The notes under the pieces: generated by a model | What the model saw: the letters and a program-made list of their open reading frames with translations, nothing else | What the model was told of the DNA's origin: nothing | Databases searched by the model: none | Assembly: GCF_024710845.1 (NCBI RefSeq) | Contig: NZ_JANJTZ010000037.1 | Location: forward strand, 186,001 to 250,000 | Origin: Mesorhizobium sp. | GTDB lineage: Bacteria > Pseudomonadota > Alphaproteobacteria > Rhizobiales > Rhizobiaceae | Length of the DNA: 64,000 bases | Direction of reading: 5' to 3' | In this document: in pieces, positions 42,214-50,345 of the stretch | Position numbering within the stretch: the stretch's first letter is position 1 | Layout of the letters: each line of letters opens with the position of its first letter | Position numbers and translations under genes: made by a program

Positions 42214-43820
42214 CGAACCGAAGCGGCGCGGCCGCTGAAAACACGACCTGGCAGCTCAGCACACACGAGGAACATGCACTCGTATATGCCGCCGTCATCG
42301 ATTCGGCGCTCGATTCGGTCGTCGTCGTCGATGAGAAAGGCGTCGTCGTCTCGATCAATCCGGCCGCCGAAGCGACGTTCGGCTACACCAGGGAAGAGGC
42401 GATCGGCCGCGAGATTTCCGCCCTCATCGTGCCCGACCACCTCAAGGCCGCCCATGACAGCGGCATGGCCCGCTACCGGGCCACGCATACGCCTCACGTG
42501 CTCGGCCGGCGGGTCGAGATGGAGGCCAGGCGCAAGGACGGCAGCATCATACCCGTCGAGCTGGCGATCACCGAGGTGAACCTGCCCGGGGGCCGGCTGT
42601 TCACGGCGAACCTGCGGGACCTGTCGGCGGCGCGCGCGGCGGCGGCCGAGATCGAGCGCCAGCGCGACGCGCTGTACCAGAGCGAGAAACTGTCGGCGAT
42701 CGGCTCGCTTCTGGCCGGCATCGCGCACGAGCTCAACAATCCTCTGTCGATCGTCGTCGGCCAGTCCGGCATCCTGCGCGAGGAGCTGAAAGCCGGCCGG
42801 GCGACATCCGCCTCGGCGGACCGCGCGGCGCGGATCGAGACCGCCGCCCAGCGCTGCGCCCGCATCATCCGCACCTTCCTCGCCATCGCCCGCCAGCGCA
42901 AGCCGGAGAAGCGCGCGACCGAACTCGCGCCGCTGGTCGAGGCCTCGATCGAACTGATCCTCTACGGCATCCGCGCCAACGGCGTCGTTCTCGACTGCGA
43001 TATCGACCCGGACCTGCCGCCGGCCTTCGCCGACCCCGATCAGGTCCAGAACGTCATCGTCAACCTTCTGGTCAATGCGGCGCAGGCACTCGAACGCGTG
43101 CAGGGCGAGCGACGGGTCTCGGTCCGCGGCCGGCGCACCGGCGACATGCTCTCGCTCGTCGTCGCCGACAACGGACCCGGCATCCGCGCCGAGAACCGCG
43201 ACCGCATCTTCGAGGCCTTCTTCACCACCAAGCCGGAAGGGGCCGGAACCGGGATCGGTCTGTCGATCTCGCGCAACCTCGCCCAGGCCCAGGGCGGCTC
43301 GCTGGAACTTCTGGACAGCGAAAAGGGCGCCTGTTTCGAACTTCGCCTACCGATCGACGAGGCTGCGCGGCAGGCTCCGGAAGACGATAGGTCGTCCCAG
43401 GTATTCTCCGCGCCCAAGCCTCGTGCGCGGGCGATCATCGTCGACGACGAGCCCGACATCTGCGAACTGGTGGCCGAGATCCTCGAGCGCGCCGGCATCG
43501 ACTGCGCGACGGCCGGGACCGGCAGCCAGGCCCGCGCCACGATCGAGGCCGCGGGCGATACCTTCGACATCGTCATTTCGGACCTGCGCATGCCCGAAAT
43601 GGACGGAAGCGCATTCTTCGACTGGCTCCGCCGCGACCGCCCGGCGCTGGCGGACAGCACGCTGTTCATGACCGGCGACTCGCTCGGACCGACGGCGGGG
43701 CGGTTCCTCGCGGCGAGCGGGCGGCCGGTGATGGAAAAGCCCTTCGCGCCGGACGAACTGATCCGGCACGTCTCGTCCCTGCTCGCGGAGCGGGCGCTGA
43801 AACAATCCCGAAACAACTGA
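42210..43820 (+). CDS. Soluble hybrid histidine kinase (PAS-HisKA-HATPase-REC)
   Basis: The 536-residue protein has no membrane segment. A PAS domain (DSALDSVVVVDEKGVVVSIN to TANLRDLSAARA, residues 31-142) is followed by a short coiled linker, a HisKA domain with H173 in IAHELNNPLS, an HATPase domain (NVIVNLLVNAAQAL, ADNGPGI, GTGIGLSISRNLA) and a C-terminal receiver with D458 in SDLRMPEMDG. It therefore has its own receiver besides the separate response regulator encoded just upstream, so branched phosphotransfer is possible. The signal is unknown; a PAS sensor in the cytoplasm suggests a redox or small-molecule cue. Confidence 0.9.
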   Translation: MTNRSGAAAENTTWQLSTHEEHALVYAAVIDSALDSVVVVDEKGVVVSINPAAEATFGYTREEAIGREISALIVPDHLKAAHDSGMARYRATHTPHVLGRRVEMEARRKDGSIIPVELAITEVNLPGGRLFTANLRDLSAARAAAAEIERQRDALYQSEKLSAIGSLLAGIAHELNNPLSIVVGQSGILREELKAGRATSASADRAARIETAAQRCARIIRTFLAIARQRKPEKRATELAPLVEASIELILYGIRANGVVLDCDIDPDLPPAFADPDQVQNVIVNLLVNAAQALERVQGERRVSVRGRRTGDMLSLVVADNGPGIRAENRDRIFEAFFTTKPEGAGTGIGLSISRNLAQAQGGSLELLDSEKGACFELRLPIDEAARQAPEDDRSSQVFSAPKPRARAIIVDDEPDICELVAEILERAGIDCATAGTGSQARATIEAAGDTFDIVISDLRMPEMDGSAFFDWLRRDRPALADSTLFMTGDSLGPTAGRFLAASGRPVMEKPFAPDELIRHVSSLLAERALKQSRNN

Positions 43821-43879
43821 AATAGTCGAAAGCTGTGGGCGAAATCCGCCCGAAGCCGGCATCTCCGATTCTCCTCGCG

Positions 43880-43917
43880 TCGTCCACGACGACATCCAGC
43901 CGGCAATCCTGCCGGCC
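43880..43917 (+). other. Two hairpins in the leader of the small exported protein
   Basis: GTCGTC-CAC-GACGAC (43880-43894) and GCCGGCA-ATCC-TGCCGGC (43900-43917) are two perfect stems in a row, ending 18 bases before the start codon and just before the ribosome site AAGGAG. They may stabilise the message or control ribosome access. Confidence 0.45.
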
Positions 43918-43935
43918 AAACGAAGGAGAAACGAC

Positions 43936-44256
43936 ATGCTTTTGAGAACCGGTGCCATCGCCGCGGTTTCGGCCGCGATCATCCTCGGCTCGCTGACGTT
44001 CAACGCCGGCGCGGTCGTGAAGTCCGGCCCGTCGGGCTACGCCAACGGCGACTGCAAGAACAGCTTCGAGACCGTCGTCGGCTCGAGCTCGCAGCACGCC
44101 CAGGCCGCATGGACGCAGGCTGTCGCGGCCAAGTTCGGCACCAAGTGGGCCCACTGGGTCGGTGCGAGAAGCAAGACCATGACGCCGATCAACACCGGCG
44201 GCACGATCGTCTACCAGGCGAAGGGCAAGCCCTGCTTCTACCAGCCCGTCCTGTAG
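43936..44256 (+). CDS. Small exported protein of unknown function
   Basis: The 106-residue protein has a clear signal peptide (residues 1-26, IAAVSAAIILGSLTF, then NAGA before VVKSG) and a mature part of about 80 residues. The mature part has two cysteines (NGDCKNSF and GKPCFYQP) that could form a disulfide, and an aromatic-rich centre (AAWTQAVAAKFGTKWAHWVG). No family is recognised. An AAGGAGAAAC ribosome site precedes the ATG. It follows the kinase by 115 bases with hairpins in between, and could be a target of the two-component pair. Confidence 0.75.
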   Translation: MLLRTGAIAAVSAAIILGSLTFNAGAVVKSGPSGYANGDCKNSFETVVGSSSQHAQAAWTQAVAAKFGTKWAHWVGARSKTMTPINTGGTIVYQAKGKPCFYQPVL

Positions 44257-44311
44257 GACGGGTCACACAATGAAGGGACGCGTCGGGGCCGGCCGTCAAG
44301 AGCCGGACCCC
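44245..44311. terminator. Hairpins between convergent genes
   Basis: CCCGTCC-TGTA-GGACGGG (44245-44262) spans the stop codon of the small exported protein. A second, longer GC stem with one mismatch joins 44285-44293 to 44302-44311 and is followed by a weak T-rich stretch. Together they probably end both converging transcripts. Confidence 0.5.
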
Positions 44312-44322
44312 GTGGCGCTTTG

Positions 44323-45081
44323 TCAATCCTCGCGCAGCGTCGGCGCGGTCAGCCGCGCGCGCAGCTTCTCGACGGTCTTTTCCCGGACGCCGATCGACGC
44401 CAGATAGGCTTCCACGCCGCCATGCGCCGCATCGAGCTCGTCGAGGGCGCCGGCCATGGTCGCCGGTTCGCACGTCAGCAGCTGCCTGAAGCCGTCCACG
44501 TCCAACCCCTTCGCCCGCGCGTGTTCGACCAGTTCGTCCAGCATCGGCGCGATCAGCGGGCCGGTCATCGCATAGTCGGCGAGGATCTGGTCACGGTCGA
44601 CCCCGGCGACGAGCAGGAGAATGGCGGCGATCAGCCCCGTGCGATCCTTGCCCGCCGTGCAATGGAAGAGCACCGCGCCCTCCGGCGCCTCGGCGATCAG
44701 GTTGAGGACGCTGGCGAACTCGGCGCCGCGCTCGCTCAGCGCGATCCTGTAGAGGTCGAGGAGGAGGTTCGGGCTGCCGACCAGCTCCAGCGGCGCCAGC
44801 CGGTCGAACAGCGAAACATGGTGATAGGCCATGCCCTCGACGCGCGCGAACGGGTTTGGCGCCTCGCTCAGTTCGACGGCGCGGCGCAGGTCGATGACCG
44901 TCGCAAGCCCGCGCTCGGCCAGCAGCGACATCTCCGCCGCATCGAGCCGGTGCAGGCTTGCCGCGCGCAGGATGCGGCCCCATTGGGTCGTGCCGCCGTC
45001 GGCCGTCGCATAGCCGCCGAGGTCGCGGACATTGAGGGCGCCGGAAAGCCGAAGGTGGCGCTGGTCTGGCTGGACATTCAT
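44323..45081 (-). CDS. Tyrosine-phosphatase-like protein (Y_phosphatase3 family)
   Basis: The 252-residue protein has the start pattern LSGALNVRDLGGYATADGG and GRILRAASLHRL, and the P-loop FHCTAGKDRTG with catalytic C141 and an arginine six residues later. This is the bacterial dual-specificity/lipid-phosphatase-like group (PtpB/LipA type), with aspartates near DLYRIAL and a four-helix lid. The substrate may be a phosphoprotein or phosphoinositide-like compound. It is convergent with the exported-protein gene and lies on the same strand as the phosphoribosyltransferase gene, 74 bases downstream. Confidence 0.87.
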   Translation of the reverse strand: MNVQPDQRHLRLSGALNVRDLGGYATADGGTTQWGRILRAASLHRLDAAEMSLLAERGLATVIDLRRAVELSEAPNPFARVEGMAYHHVSLFDRLAPLELVGSPNLLLDLYRIALSERGAEFASVLNLIAEAPEGAVLFHCTAGKDRTGLIAAILLLVAGVDRDQILADYAMTGPLIAPMLDELVEHARAKGLDVDGFRQLLTCEPATMAGALDELDAAHGGVEAYLASIGVREKTVEKLRARLTAPTLRED

Positions 45082-45155
45082 GGTCGGATACCGGCGGAAG
45101 AGGGAACCGTCAGGCTATTGCCGCAGCGCCCGCCGCAATACAACCCGTCATGCGA

Positions 45156-45845
45156 TCACAACGGGTGCCACGTTCCATCGGCGCCCCGCGACAGAAGCGG
45201 TGTCGCGATCGCCGACCGGACCGGGATATCCGCGAAGGGCGAAGCATCGAGCGCGCCCCGCCAGGCCTCGCCCTGACGCATGGCGACGACGATCGCGCCC
45301 GGGCGCAGCGCGGCCTTCTCCAGCATGCGCAGCACCGCGAGGATCGACGTCCCGGTGCTGACCACGTCGTCGACCAGGACGAAACGCCGGTTTTCGAGCA
45401 AGGGCAGCATGCGCGGGTCGAGATAGATGCGCTTGCCCTCGCCAGGGCTGGTAATCGAGCGCAGCGGTTCGGACAGCGTTTCGTCGTACCAGAACTTGCG
45501 CGACGTCCCCAGCGCGACCATGCGCGGATGGCCGAGCCGGCGCGCGACATTGGCGGCCAGCGGCAGGCCGAGCGTCGGCACGCCCATCACGACCTCCGGC
45601 CCAAACGCTTCCGCCTCGCGCCCCATCGCCCCGGCGAGCGCGTCTTCGACGGCAAAACTCGCCTGGTTGATGATCAGCGAGGCGACGGCCCGGTCGCCCG
45701 ACGGGAGCACGCGGATCGGCAGGGCGATCTCTCGACCGTCCGCCAACGACGCGGGGAAGAGATGCGAAAGGCCGCCTGCGATCTCGTCCGAGAATCCGCC
45801 CGCGGGGCGAATGTCCTGCCAGTAGTCATGGGGTTCGTACGGCAT
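45156..45845 (-). CDS. Phosphoribosyltransferase family protein
   Basis: The 229-residue protein contains the PRPP-binding signature FVLVDDVVSTGTS (about residues 161-173), a GVPTLGLPLA loop and a C-terminal hood-like part. The plan is that of type I phosphoribosyltransferases that join a base to PRPP, closest in feel to adenine or orotate enzymes but not clearly either. ATG 45845 is preceded by GGGGGATGAG. It is divergent from an M20 hydrolase gene and lies in a block with nucleoside hydrolase and deaminase genes, which supports a role in base salvage. Confidence 0.85.
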   Translation of the reverse strand: MPYEPHDYWQDIRPAGGFSDEIAGGLSHLFPASLADGREIALPIRVLPSGDRAVASLIINQASFAVEDALAGAMGREAEAFGPEVVMGVPTLGLPLAANVARRLGHPRMVALGTSRKFWYDETLSEPLRSITSPGEGKRIYLDPRMLPLLENRRFVLVDDVVSTGTSILAVLRMLEKAALRPGAIVVAMRQGEAWRGALDASPFADIPVRSAIATPLLSRGADGTWHPL

Positions 45846-45908
45846 TGACTCATCCCCCTTGCCGAAATCATTTGCAGGACCAGATTGCGTTTTCCCTCCT
45901 GCCGCATC

Positions 45909-47096
45909 ATGAGTCCAGCCGTGTCCGACCTGTCTCCCGATCACGATGAGATCGCCTCGCTGATCGCGCTCCGGCGCGACCTGCACGCGCACCCCGAACT
46001 CGGCTTCGAGGAGGAGCGCACCAGCGCGATCGTGAAGACTTTCCTCGCCGACTGCGGTCTCGAGGTGCAACACGGGATCGGCAAGACCGGCGTCGTCGGC
46101 ACGCTGCGCGGCAAGGCCGGCGGCCCGTCGATTGCGCTGCGCGCCGACATGGACGCGCTGGCGATGCCGGAGACTGCGGAACGGCCGCACCAATCCACCG
46201 TGGCGGGAAAGATGCACGCCTGCGGCCATGACGGACATACCGCGATGCTGCTCGGCGCGGCTCGGATCCTGTCGCGCCGGAGCGATTTCGCCGGCACCGT
46301 GCACTTCGTCTTTCAGCCGGCCGAGGAAGGCCGCGGCGGCGCGCAGGCGATGGTTGACGACGGCCTTTTCGAGCGTTTCCGCATCGACCGCTTCTACGGG
46401 CTGCACAACATGCCCGGCATTCCGGTCGGTCACATGGCGGTTGTGGACGGAGCGCAGCTCGCCTCCTCCGATCGATGGCATGTCACCTTCCGCGGCGTGG
46501 GAACCCATGGCGGCAAGCCGCATCTCGGCCGTGACCCGATCGTGGCGGCGGGGCAATTCCTCTCGTCGCTGCAGACGATCGTGTCGCGCGGCACCGATCC
46601 CGTCCAGACCGCGGTCGTCAGCGCCTGTGCCATCCAGGCCGGCGATTTCGAGGCGCTGAACGTGATCCCCGACGACATCCGCATCGGCGGCACCGCGCGC
46701 GCCTATTCCCACGCCGTGCGGGACCGGCTGGAGGCCGAGATCGGCCGCGTCGCCAACGGCATCGCGTCGGCGAACGGAATATCGGCGGACTACGCCTTCC
46801 ACCGGCTGATGCCGCCGGTCATCAACGACCGCGATGCCATCGCCCGCGCCGCCCGTGCCGCACAGATGGCGCTCGGCGGCGACAACGTGATGACGGAGTT
46901 CCCGCCGTCGACGGCCGGCGACGATTTCGCGATCTTCTCGTCGCGCGTGCCGGGCGCCTATGTCTGGCTCGGCAACGGCCCGGCACAGGACGGCGCGCTG
47001 CACCATAACACGCGTTACGACTTCAACGACGAGGCGATCGCGCACGGCGTCCGCTATTGGACGACGCTGGTCGCGCAGGAACTGGGCACCCGCTGA
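45909..47096 (+). CDS. M20-family amidohydrolase (hippurate hydrolase-like)
   Basis: The 395-residue metalloenzyme has the start LIALRRDLHAHPELGFEE, metal ligands in HACGHDGHTAML and QPAEEGRGGA, a lid domain, and a final histidine in GALHHNTRYDFND. This matches the HipO/IAA-amino-acid hydrolase group that cleaves N-acyl amino acids. ATG 45909 is preferred to an upstream TTG, though no clear ribosome site is seen. It ends just before the convergent nucleoside hydrolase. Confidence 0.88.
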   Translation: MSPAVSDLSPDHDEIASLIALRRDLHAHPELGFEEERTSAIVKTFLADCGLEVQHGIGKTGVVGTLRGKAGGPSIALRADMDALAMPETAERPHQSTVAGKMHACGHDGHTAMLLGAARILSRRSDFAGTVHFVFQPAEEGRGGAQAMVDDGLFERFRIDRFYGLHNMPGIPVGHMAVVDGAQLASSDRWHVTFRGVGTHGGKPHLGRDPIVAAGQFLSSLQTIVSRGTDPVQTAVVSACAIQAGDFEALNVIPDDIRIGGTARAYSHAVRDRLEAEIGRVANGIASANGISADYAFHRLMPPVINDRDAIARAARAAQMALGGDNVMTEFPPSTAGDDFAIFSSRVPGAYVWLGNGPAQDGALHHNTRYDFNDEAIAHGVRYWTTLVAQELGTR

Positions 47097-48002
47097 TCAG
47101 GCCGTGAGGCGGGCGGCGAGCAGGTCGAGCACGGCCGCCGCCTCCACGCGCATCGCCACCGTCACTGTCGCCCCGGCGCCGTCTCGCACCAGCGCGCCGG
47201 CATCGACACCGTCTCCCACATCGACCGTCAGCGCGATCCCGTCCACGCCGAAAAGGTCGGGCCGCTCCGCGTAGAGCATGACACAAGGATCGTGCAGCGG
47301 CCGGCTCTCGCCCCCCGTCGTCGACTGGAAATAGGCATCGATAAGATCGGCCGAGACGAGAGCGGACGGAACGCCGGACGCTCGCAGGAGAGCAAGATAA
47401 TCGCGCGTCGCGCGCACCTTGCGCGTCACGTCGAGCGGGATCAGCACCAGCGGCAGTCCGGCGCGGATGACGATGTCGGCCGCCTCCGGATCCGCCGCCA
47501 GGTTGAATTCGGAATGCGGGCCGATATTGCCGCGCTCGTCGATCGCGCCGCCCATGGCAATGATCCTGCCGATGCGCCCGGCGGCCGCGGGATGCCCGCG
47601 CACCAGGCGGGCGATGTTGGTCAACGGGCCGAGCGCCAGGATGTCGACGCTGCCGAAGGGATGGCGCAGCAGCGTCTCGGCGAGCCATTCAACTGCGCCG
47701 CCGAGAGGAGCCGCCAGCGGCTCGGGAAACGAAACGCCGCCCAGCCCGTCGTCGCCGTGGATCTCCGTCGTGTCGAAGCCCTTTCGCGACATTGGCGCGG
47801 CGGCCCCCGCGATCACCGGGATGTCCGGCCTTCCCGCCAGCGCCAGGATGCGGCCGGCGTTCCGCGTCACCGTCGTCAGGCCGATATTGCCCGCGACCGT
47901 CGTGATGCCGATCACCTCGAAGGCCGGCGAGGCGAGCGCGAACAGGATCGCGACCGCGTCGTCGATGCCGGGGTCGGTGTCGATGACGACCTTGCGGCTC
48001 AT
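47097..48002 (-). CDS. Inosine/uridine-preferring nucleoside hydrolase family protein
   Basis: The 301-residue protein starts with the calcium-binding fingerprint VVIDTDPGIDDAVAI (D8, D10, D14, D15) and has TTVAGNIGLTTVTRNAGRIL, ILALGPLTNIARL and GGAIDERGNIGPHSEFNLAADPEAA, all typical of nucleoside hydrolases. It splits ribonucleosides into base and ribose. Its ATG overlaps the stop of the M20 peptidase gene by four bases. The rest of the block suggests nucleoside use as carbon and nitrogen source. Confidence 0.92.
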   Translation of the reverse strand: MSRKVVIDTDPGIDDAVAILFALASPAFEVIGITTVAGNIGLTTVTRNAGRILALAGRPDIPVIAGAAAPMSRKGFDTTEIHGDDGLGGVSFPEPLAAPLGGAVEWLAETLLRHPFGSVDILALGPLTNIARLVRGHPAAAGRIGRIIAMGGAIDERGNIGPHSEFNLAADPEAADIVIRAGLPLVLIPLDVTRKVRATRDYLALLRASGVPSALVSADLIDAYFQSTTGGESRPLHDPCVMLYAERPDLFGVDGIALTVDVGDGVDAGALVRDGAGATVTVAMRVEAAAVLDLLAARLTA

Positions 48003-49390
48003 GCGGCGAAAGCCGCGAGGATGCGGATCCAGGAGCGGATGCCCTTCCTGAAGCTCGACAGGTCGTATTTTTCGTTCGGACTGTGGATGCGGTTGTCGAA
48101 ACGGGCGAAGCCGACCAGCAGCGAATCCATGCCGAGCCGTTCCTGGAAGACGGTGGCGATGGGGATGGAACCACCGGTGCCGGCAATGGCCGAGCGGCCC
48201 CATTCGTCCTTCAGTGCGTCGAGCGCCTTGCGCAGCAGCGGGCTGTCGACGGGCATGACGGTGGCGGAACTCGAACCGTGGTTGGCGAACTCGACGCTGC
48301 AGTCGGCCGGGATCCTGGCGCGGACGTGGGCGCGGAAGGCCTGCTGGACCTTGTCGGGATCCTGTCCCTCGACGAGACGGAAGGAGAGCTTGGCATTGGC
48401 CTCGGCCGGGATCACGGCCTTGAAACCCTCGCCTGCATAGCCGCCGGAAATGCCGCTGACGTCGAAGGAGGGCCGCGACCAGACCTGCTCCAGCACAGTG
48501 CGGTCCCGCTCACCGGCCGGGATGGAGAGGCCGATGTCGCCGAGGAATTTCTGCTCGTCGAAGGGTTCCTTCAGCCACCGCTCGGCGAGTTGCGGCGGCA
48601 GGTCCTTCACGCCGTCATAGAAACCCTCCAGCGCCACGCCGCCATCCGGCCGGCGGAGACTTGCGATGATGTCGGCGACGATCTGGATCGGGTTACGCGC
48701 GGCGTTGCCGTAGATGCCGGAGTGGAGGTCGCGGTCGGCGCAGCGCACCCAGAACTCCTCCTTGACGATGCCCCGCAGCATGGTGGTGATCGCCGGTGTC
48801 GCGTCGTCCCACATGTCGGTGTCGCAGACGAGCACGACGTCGGCCTTCAGTTCTTCGGCTGCCGTTTCCATGAACGCCGGCAGGCTCGGGCTGCCGGACT
48901 CTTCTTCGCCCTCGAGCAGCACCGAGACGCGGATGGGCAGCTTGCCGGTCACGTCCTTCCAGGCGCGGCAAGCTTCGAGGAAGGTGAACAGCGCACCTTT
49001 GTCGTCGGAGGCGCCGCGGGCGACGATATGCGTATCGCCGTTCGGCTGCGGCGCCAGGACCGGCTCGAACGGATCGGAGTTCCAGAGATTCAGCGGATCG
49101 ACCGGCTGGACGTCGTAGTGGCCGTAGAACAGCACGTGCGGCCCCTCCCCCGACTGGTCGTGCGCGACCACCATCGGGTGGCCGGTCGTCAGGCGCACCG
49201 AGGCGTCGAAGCCCGTCCCCGCAAGGTCCGCCGCCAGCCATTCGGCGCAGCGCAGGCAGTCCGCCTTGTAGGCCGGATCGGTCGAGATCGAGGGGATGCG
49301 GACCAAATCGAACAGGCGTCCAAGCGAGGCGTCGAGATTGGCCTCGGCATGGGCGAGGACGGTTGGCAGGTGGGCGTTCTGATCGGTCAT
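47999..49390 (-). CDS. M20-family dipeptidase/peptidase
   Basis: The 463-residue protein belongs to the CNDP/ArgE-like M20 group: metal ligands in FYGHYDVQPVDP, ARGASDDKGALF, LLEGEEESGSPSL and VCDTDMWDD, a lid domain, and a final GGSIPIATVFQ. These enzymes usually cleave dipeptides or related amide bonds. ATG 49390 is preceded by GGAGAATC. It forms an overlapping pair with the nucleoside hydrolase gene. Confidence 0.9.
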   Translation of the reverse strand: MTDQNAHLPTVLAHAEANLDASLGRLFDLVRIPSISTDPAYKADCLRCAEWLAADLAGTGFDASVRLTTGHPMVVAHDQSGEGPHVLFYGHYDVQPVDPLNLWNSDPFEPVLAPQPNGDTHIVARGASDDKGALFTFLEACRAWKDVTGKLPIRVSVLLEGEEESGSPSLPAFMETAAEELKADVVLVCDTDMWDDATPAITTMLRGIVKEEFWVRCADRDLHSGIYGNAARNPIQIVADIIASLRRPDGGVALEGFYDGVKDLPPQLAERWLKEPFDEQKFLGDIGLSIPAGERDRTVLEQVWSRPSFDVSGISGGYAGEGFKAVIPAEANAKLSFRLVEGQDPDKVQQAFRAHVRARIPADCSVEFANHGSSSATVMPVDSPLLRKALDALKDEWGRSAIAGTGGSIPIATVFQERLGMDSLLVGFARFDNRIHSPNEKYDLSSFRKGIRSWIRILAAFAA

Positions 49391-49471
49391 GCAAGATTCT
49401 CCATCGGTCTCAGGCACGCTGCGTCCATTCCGCGCGGTGTCATAGGGGAGGCGTAGCTCCTCTCCATCGTC

Positions 49472-49499
49472 ATACCGGAGGCCGGAGGCCATCCGGTAT
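49472..49499 (-). repeat. REP-like palindrome, copy A
   Basis: ATACCGGA, GGCC, loop GGA, GGCC, one bulged A, TCCGGTAT: a 12-base-pair stem with one bulge and a three-base loop. Read on the minus strand, 23 of 28 bases agree with copy B, and four of the five differences are two compensating base-pair changes. Confidence 0.6.
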
Positions 49500-49580
49500 C
49501 CATTCTTCTCTCCGGATACACACCGAAAACGCCTGACTCCGTGGCATGATCGACAGCGCCTTTCTCCCGGCGATCAATAG

Positions 49581-49608
49581 ATCCCGGATCGCCTTCGGCG
49601 TCCGGGAT
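49581..49608 (+). repeat. REP-like palindrome, copy B
   Basis: ATCCCGGA, one bulged T, CGCC, loop TTC, GGCG, TCCGGGAT: the same architecture as copy A in opposite orientation, 81 bases away. Paired inverted copies like these are typical of REP/BIME-type intergenic elements. Confidence 0.6.
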
Positions 49609-49779
49609 GACGGCCGCTGGTGGACATGCGAAGCAGATCGCTACCCATCCCCGTGGATCGATTCCGCCACTCCGTCCGCCACCCCGTTGTTCCCATTCGC
49701 GATTCTCGTTCGCCGAACTTTTTCCATCCACCACCTCCGGCACTTGCACGACACTGTCAGCGGTTGAAAGGAGACGGCA

Positions 49780-50253
49780 TTGGCCTGGAAGGCGAAGAGA
49801 GGAAAGGACGTTTTGGGCAGCATTGCCGCGAGGCTGCTGTCGCTCGCCGATCTCGCCGAGGACGTCGCCGGCCGCTCGTTCCTCGTCCGCTGGCTGGTCC
49901 TCTGGTACGTCTGCCGGGCCGATGCGATCCTGCGAGAGTTTGTCGCCGGGTCGGAATGGAACACCGCCGGCCGGCTCTGGTCGCCCTCCCTGCCGCCGGT
50001 CCGCTACGGCACCCGCTCCGCCGACGCGATGGCGCTCGCCGCGTCGCTCCGCGCGCTTGCCCGCGTCGTGCTGGACATGAAGGCTGAACGGCGACGCCTT
50101 GAATCCCTCCGGATGAGCCAGACCCGTGCCGATCCCGGCCATGACACGAGCCCCCTCGCCGGCGATTACTGCAAAGGCCAGAAATCGTTCGCAGTCCTCG
50201 GGAAGGTTCACGCCGCCGCCGTCTGGTGGACAGGGCGGCTCGACACGTCCTGA
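49780..50253 (+). CDS. Small hypothetical protein with TTG start
   Basis: This 157-residue frame starts with TTG behind a good AAGGAGA at six-base spacing. The first 100 residues look like a real helical protein (SIAARLLSLADLAEDVAGRS, then FLVRWLVLWYVCRADAIL), a pattern seen in small uncharacterised rhizobial proteins, and may attach to the membrane. The last 45 residues are of lower quality. No function can be given. It is divergent from the M20 peptidase and convergent with the amidohydrolase. Confidence 0.55.
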   Translation: MAWKAKRGKDVLGSIAARLLSLADLAEDVAGRSFLVRWLVLWYVCRADAILREFVAGSEWNTAGRLWSPSLPPVRYGTRSADAMALAASLRALARVVLDMKAERRRLESLRMSQTRADPGHDTSPLAGDYCKGQKSFAVLGKVHAAAVWWTGRLDTS

Positions 50254-50345
50254 CCCTCTCCGGCCGCGACGTTCCGTGCGTCCCTCCTGCAAATACCTGG
50301 CCGAGCCGTGCTTGCCCGGACGAGGCCGCGTACGCCGCACGCCGG

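Larger units (their letters stand above)
49391..49779. other. Intergenic region with two REP-like palindromes
   Basis: About 390 bases without a recognisable gene. It holds two related 28-base imperfect palindromes in opposite orientation (49472-49499 and 49581-49608). No promoter was clearly recognised. Confidence 0.6.
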
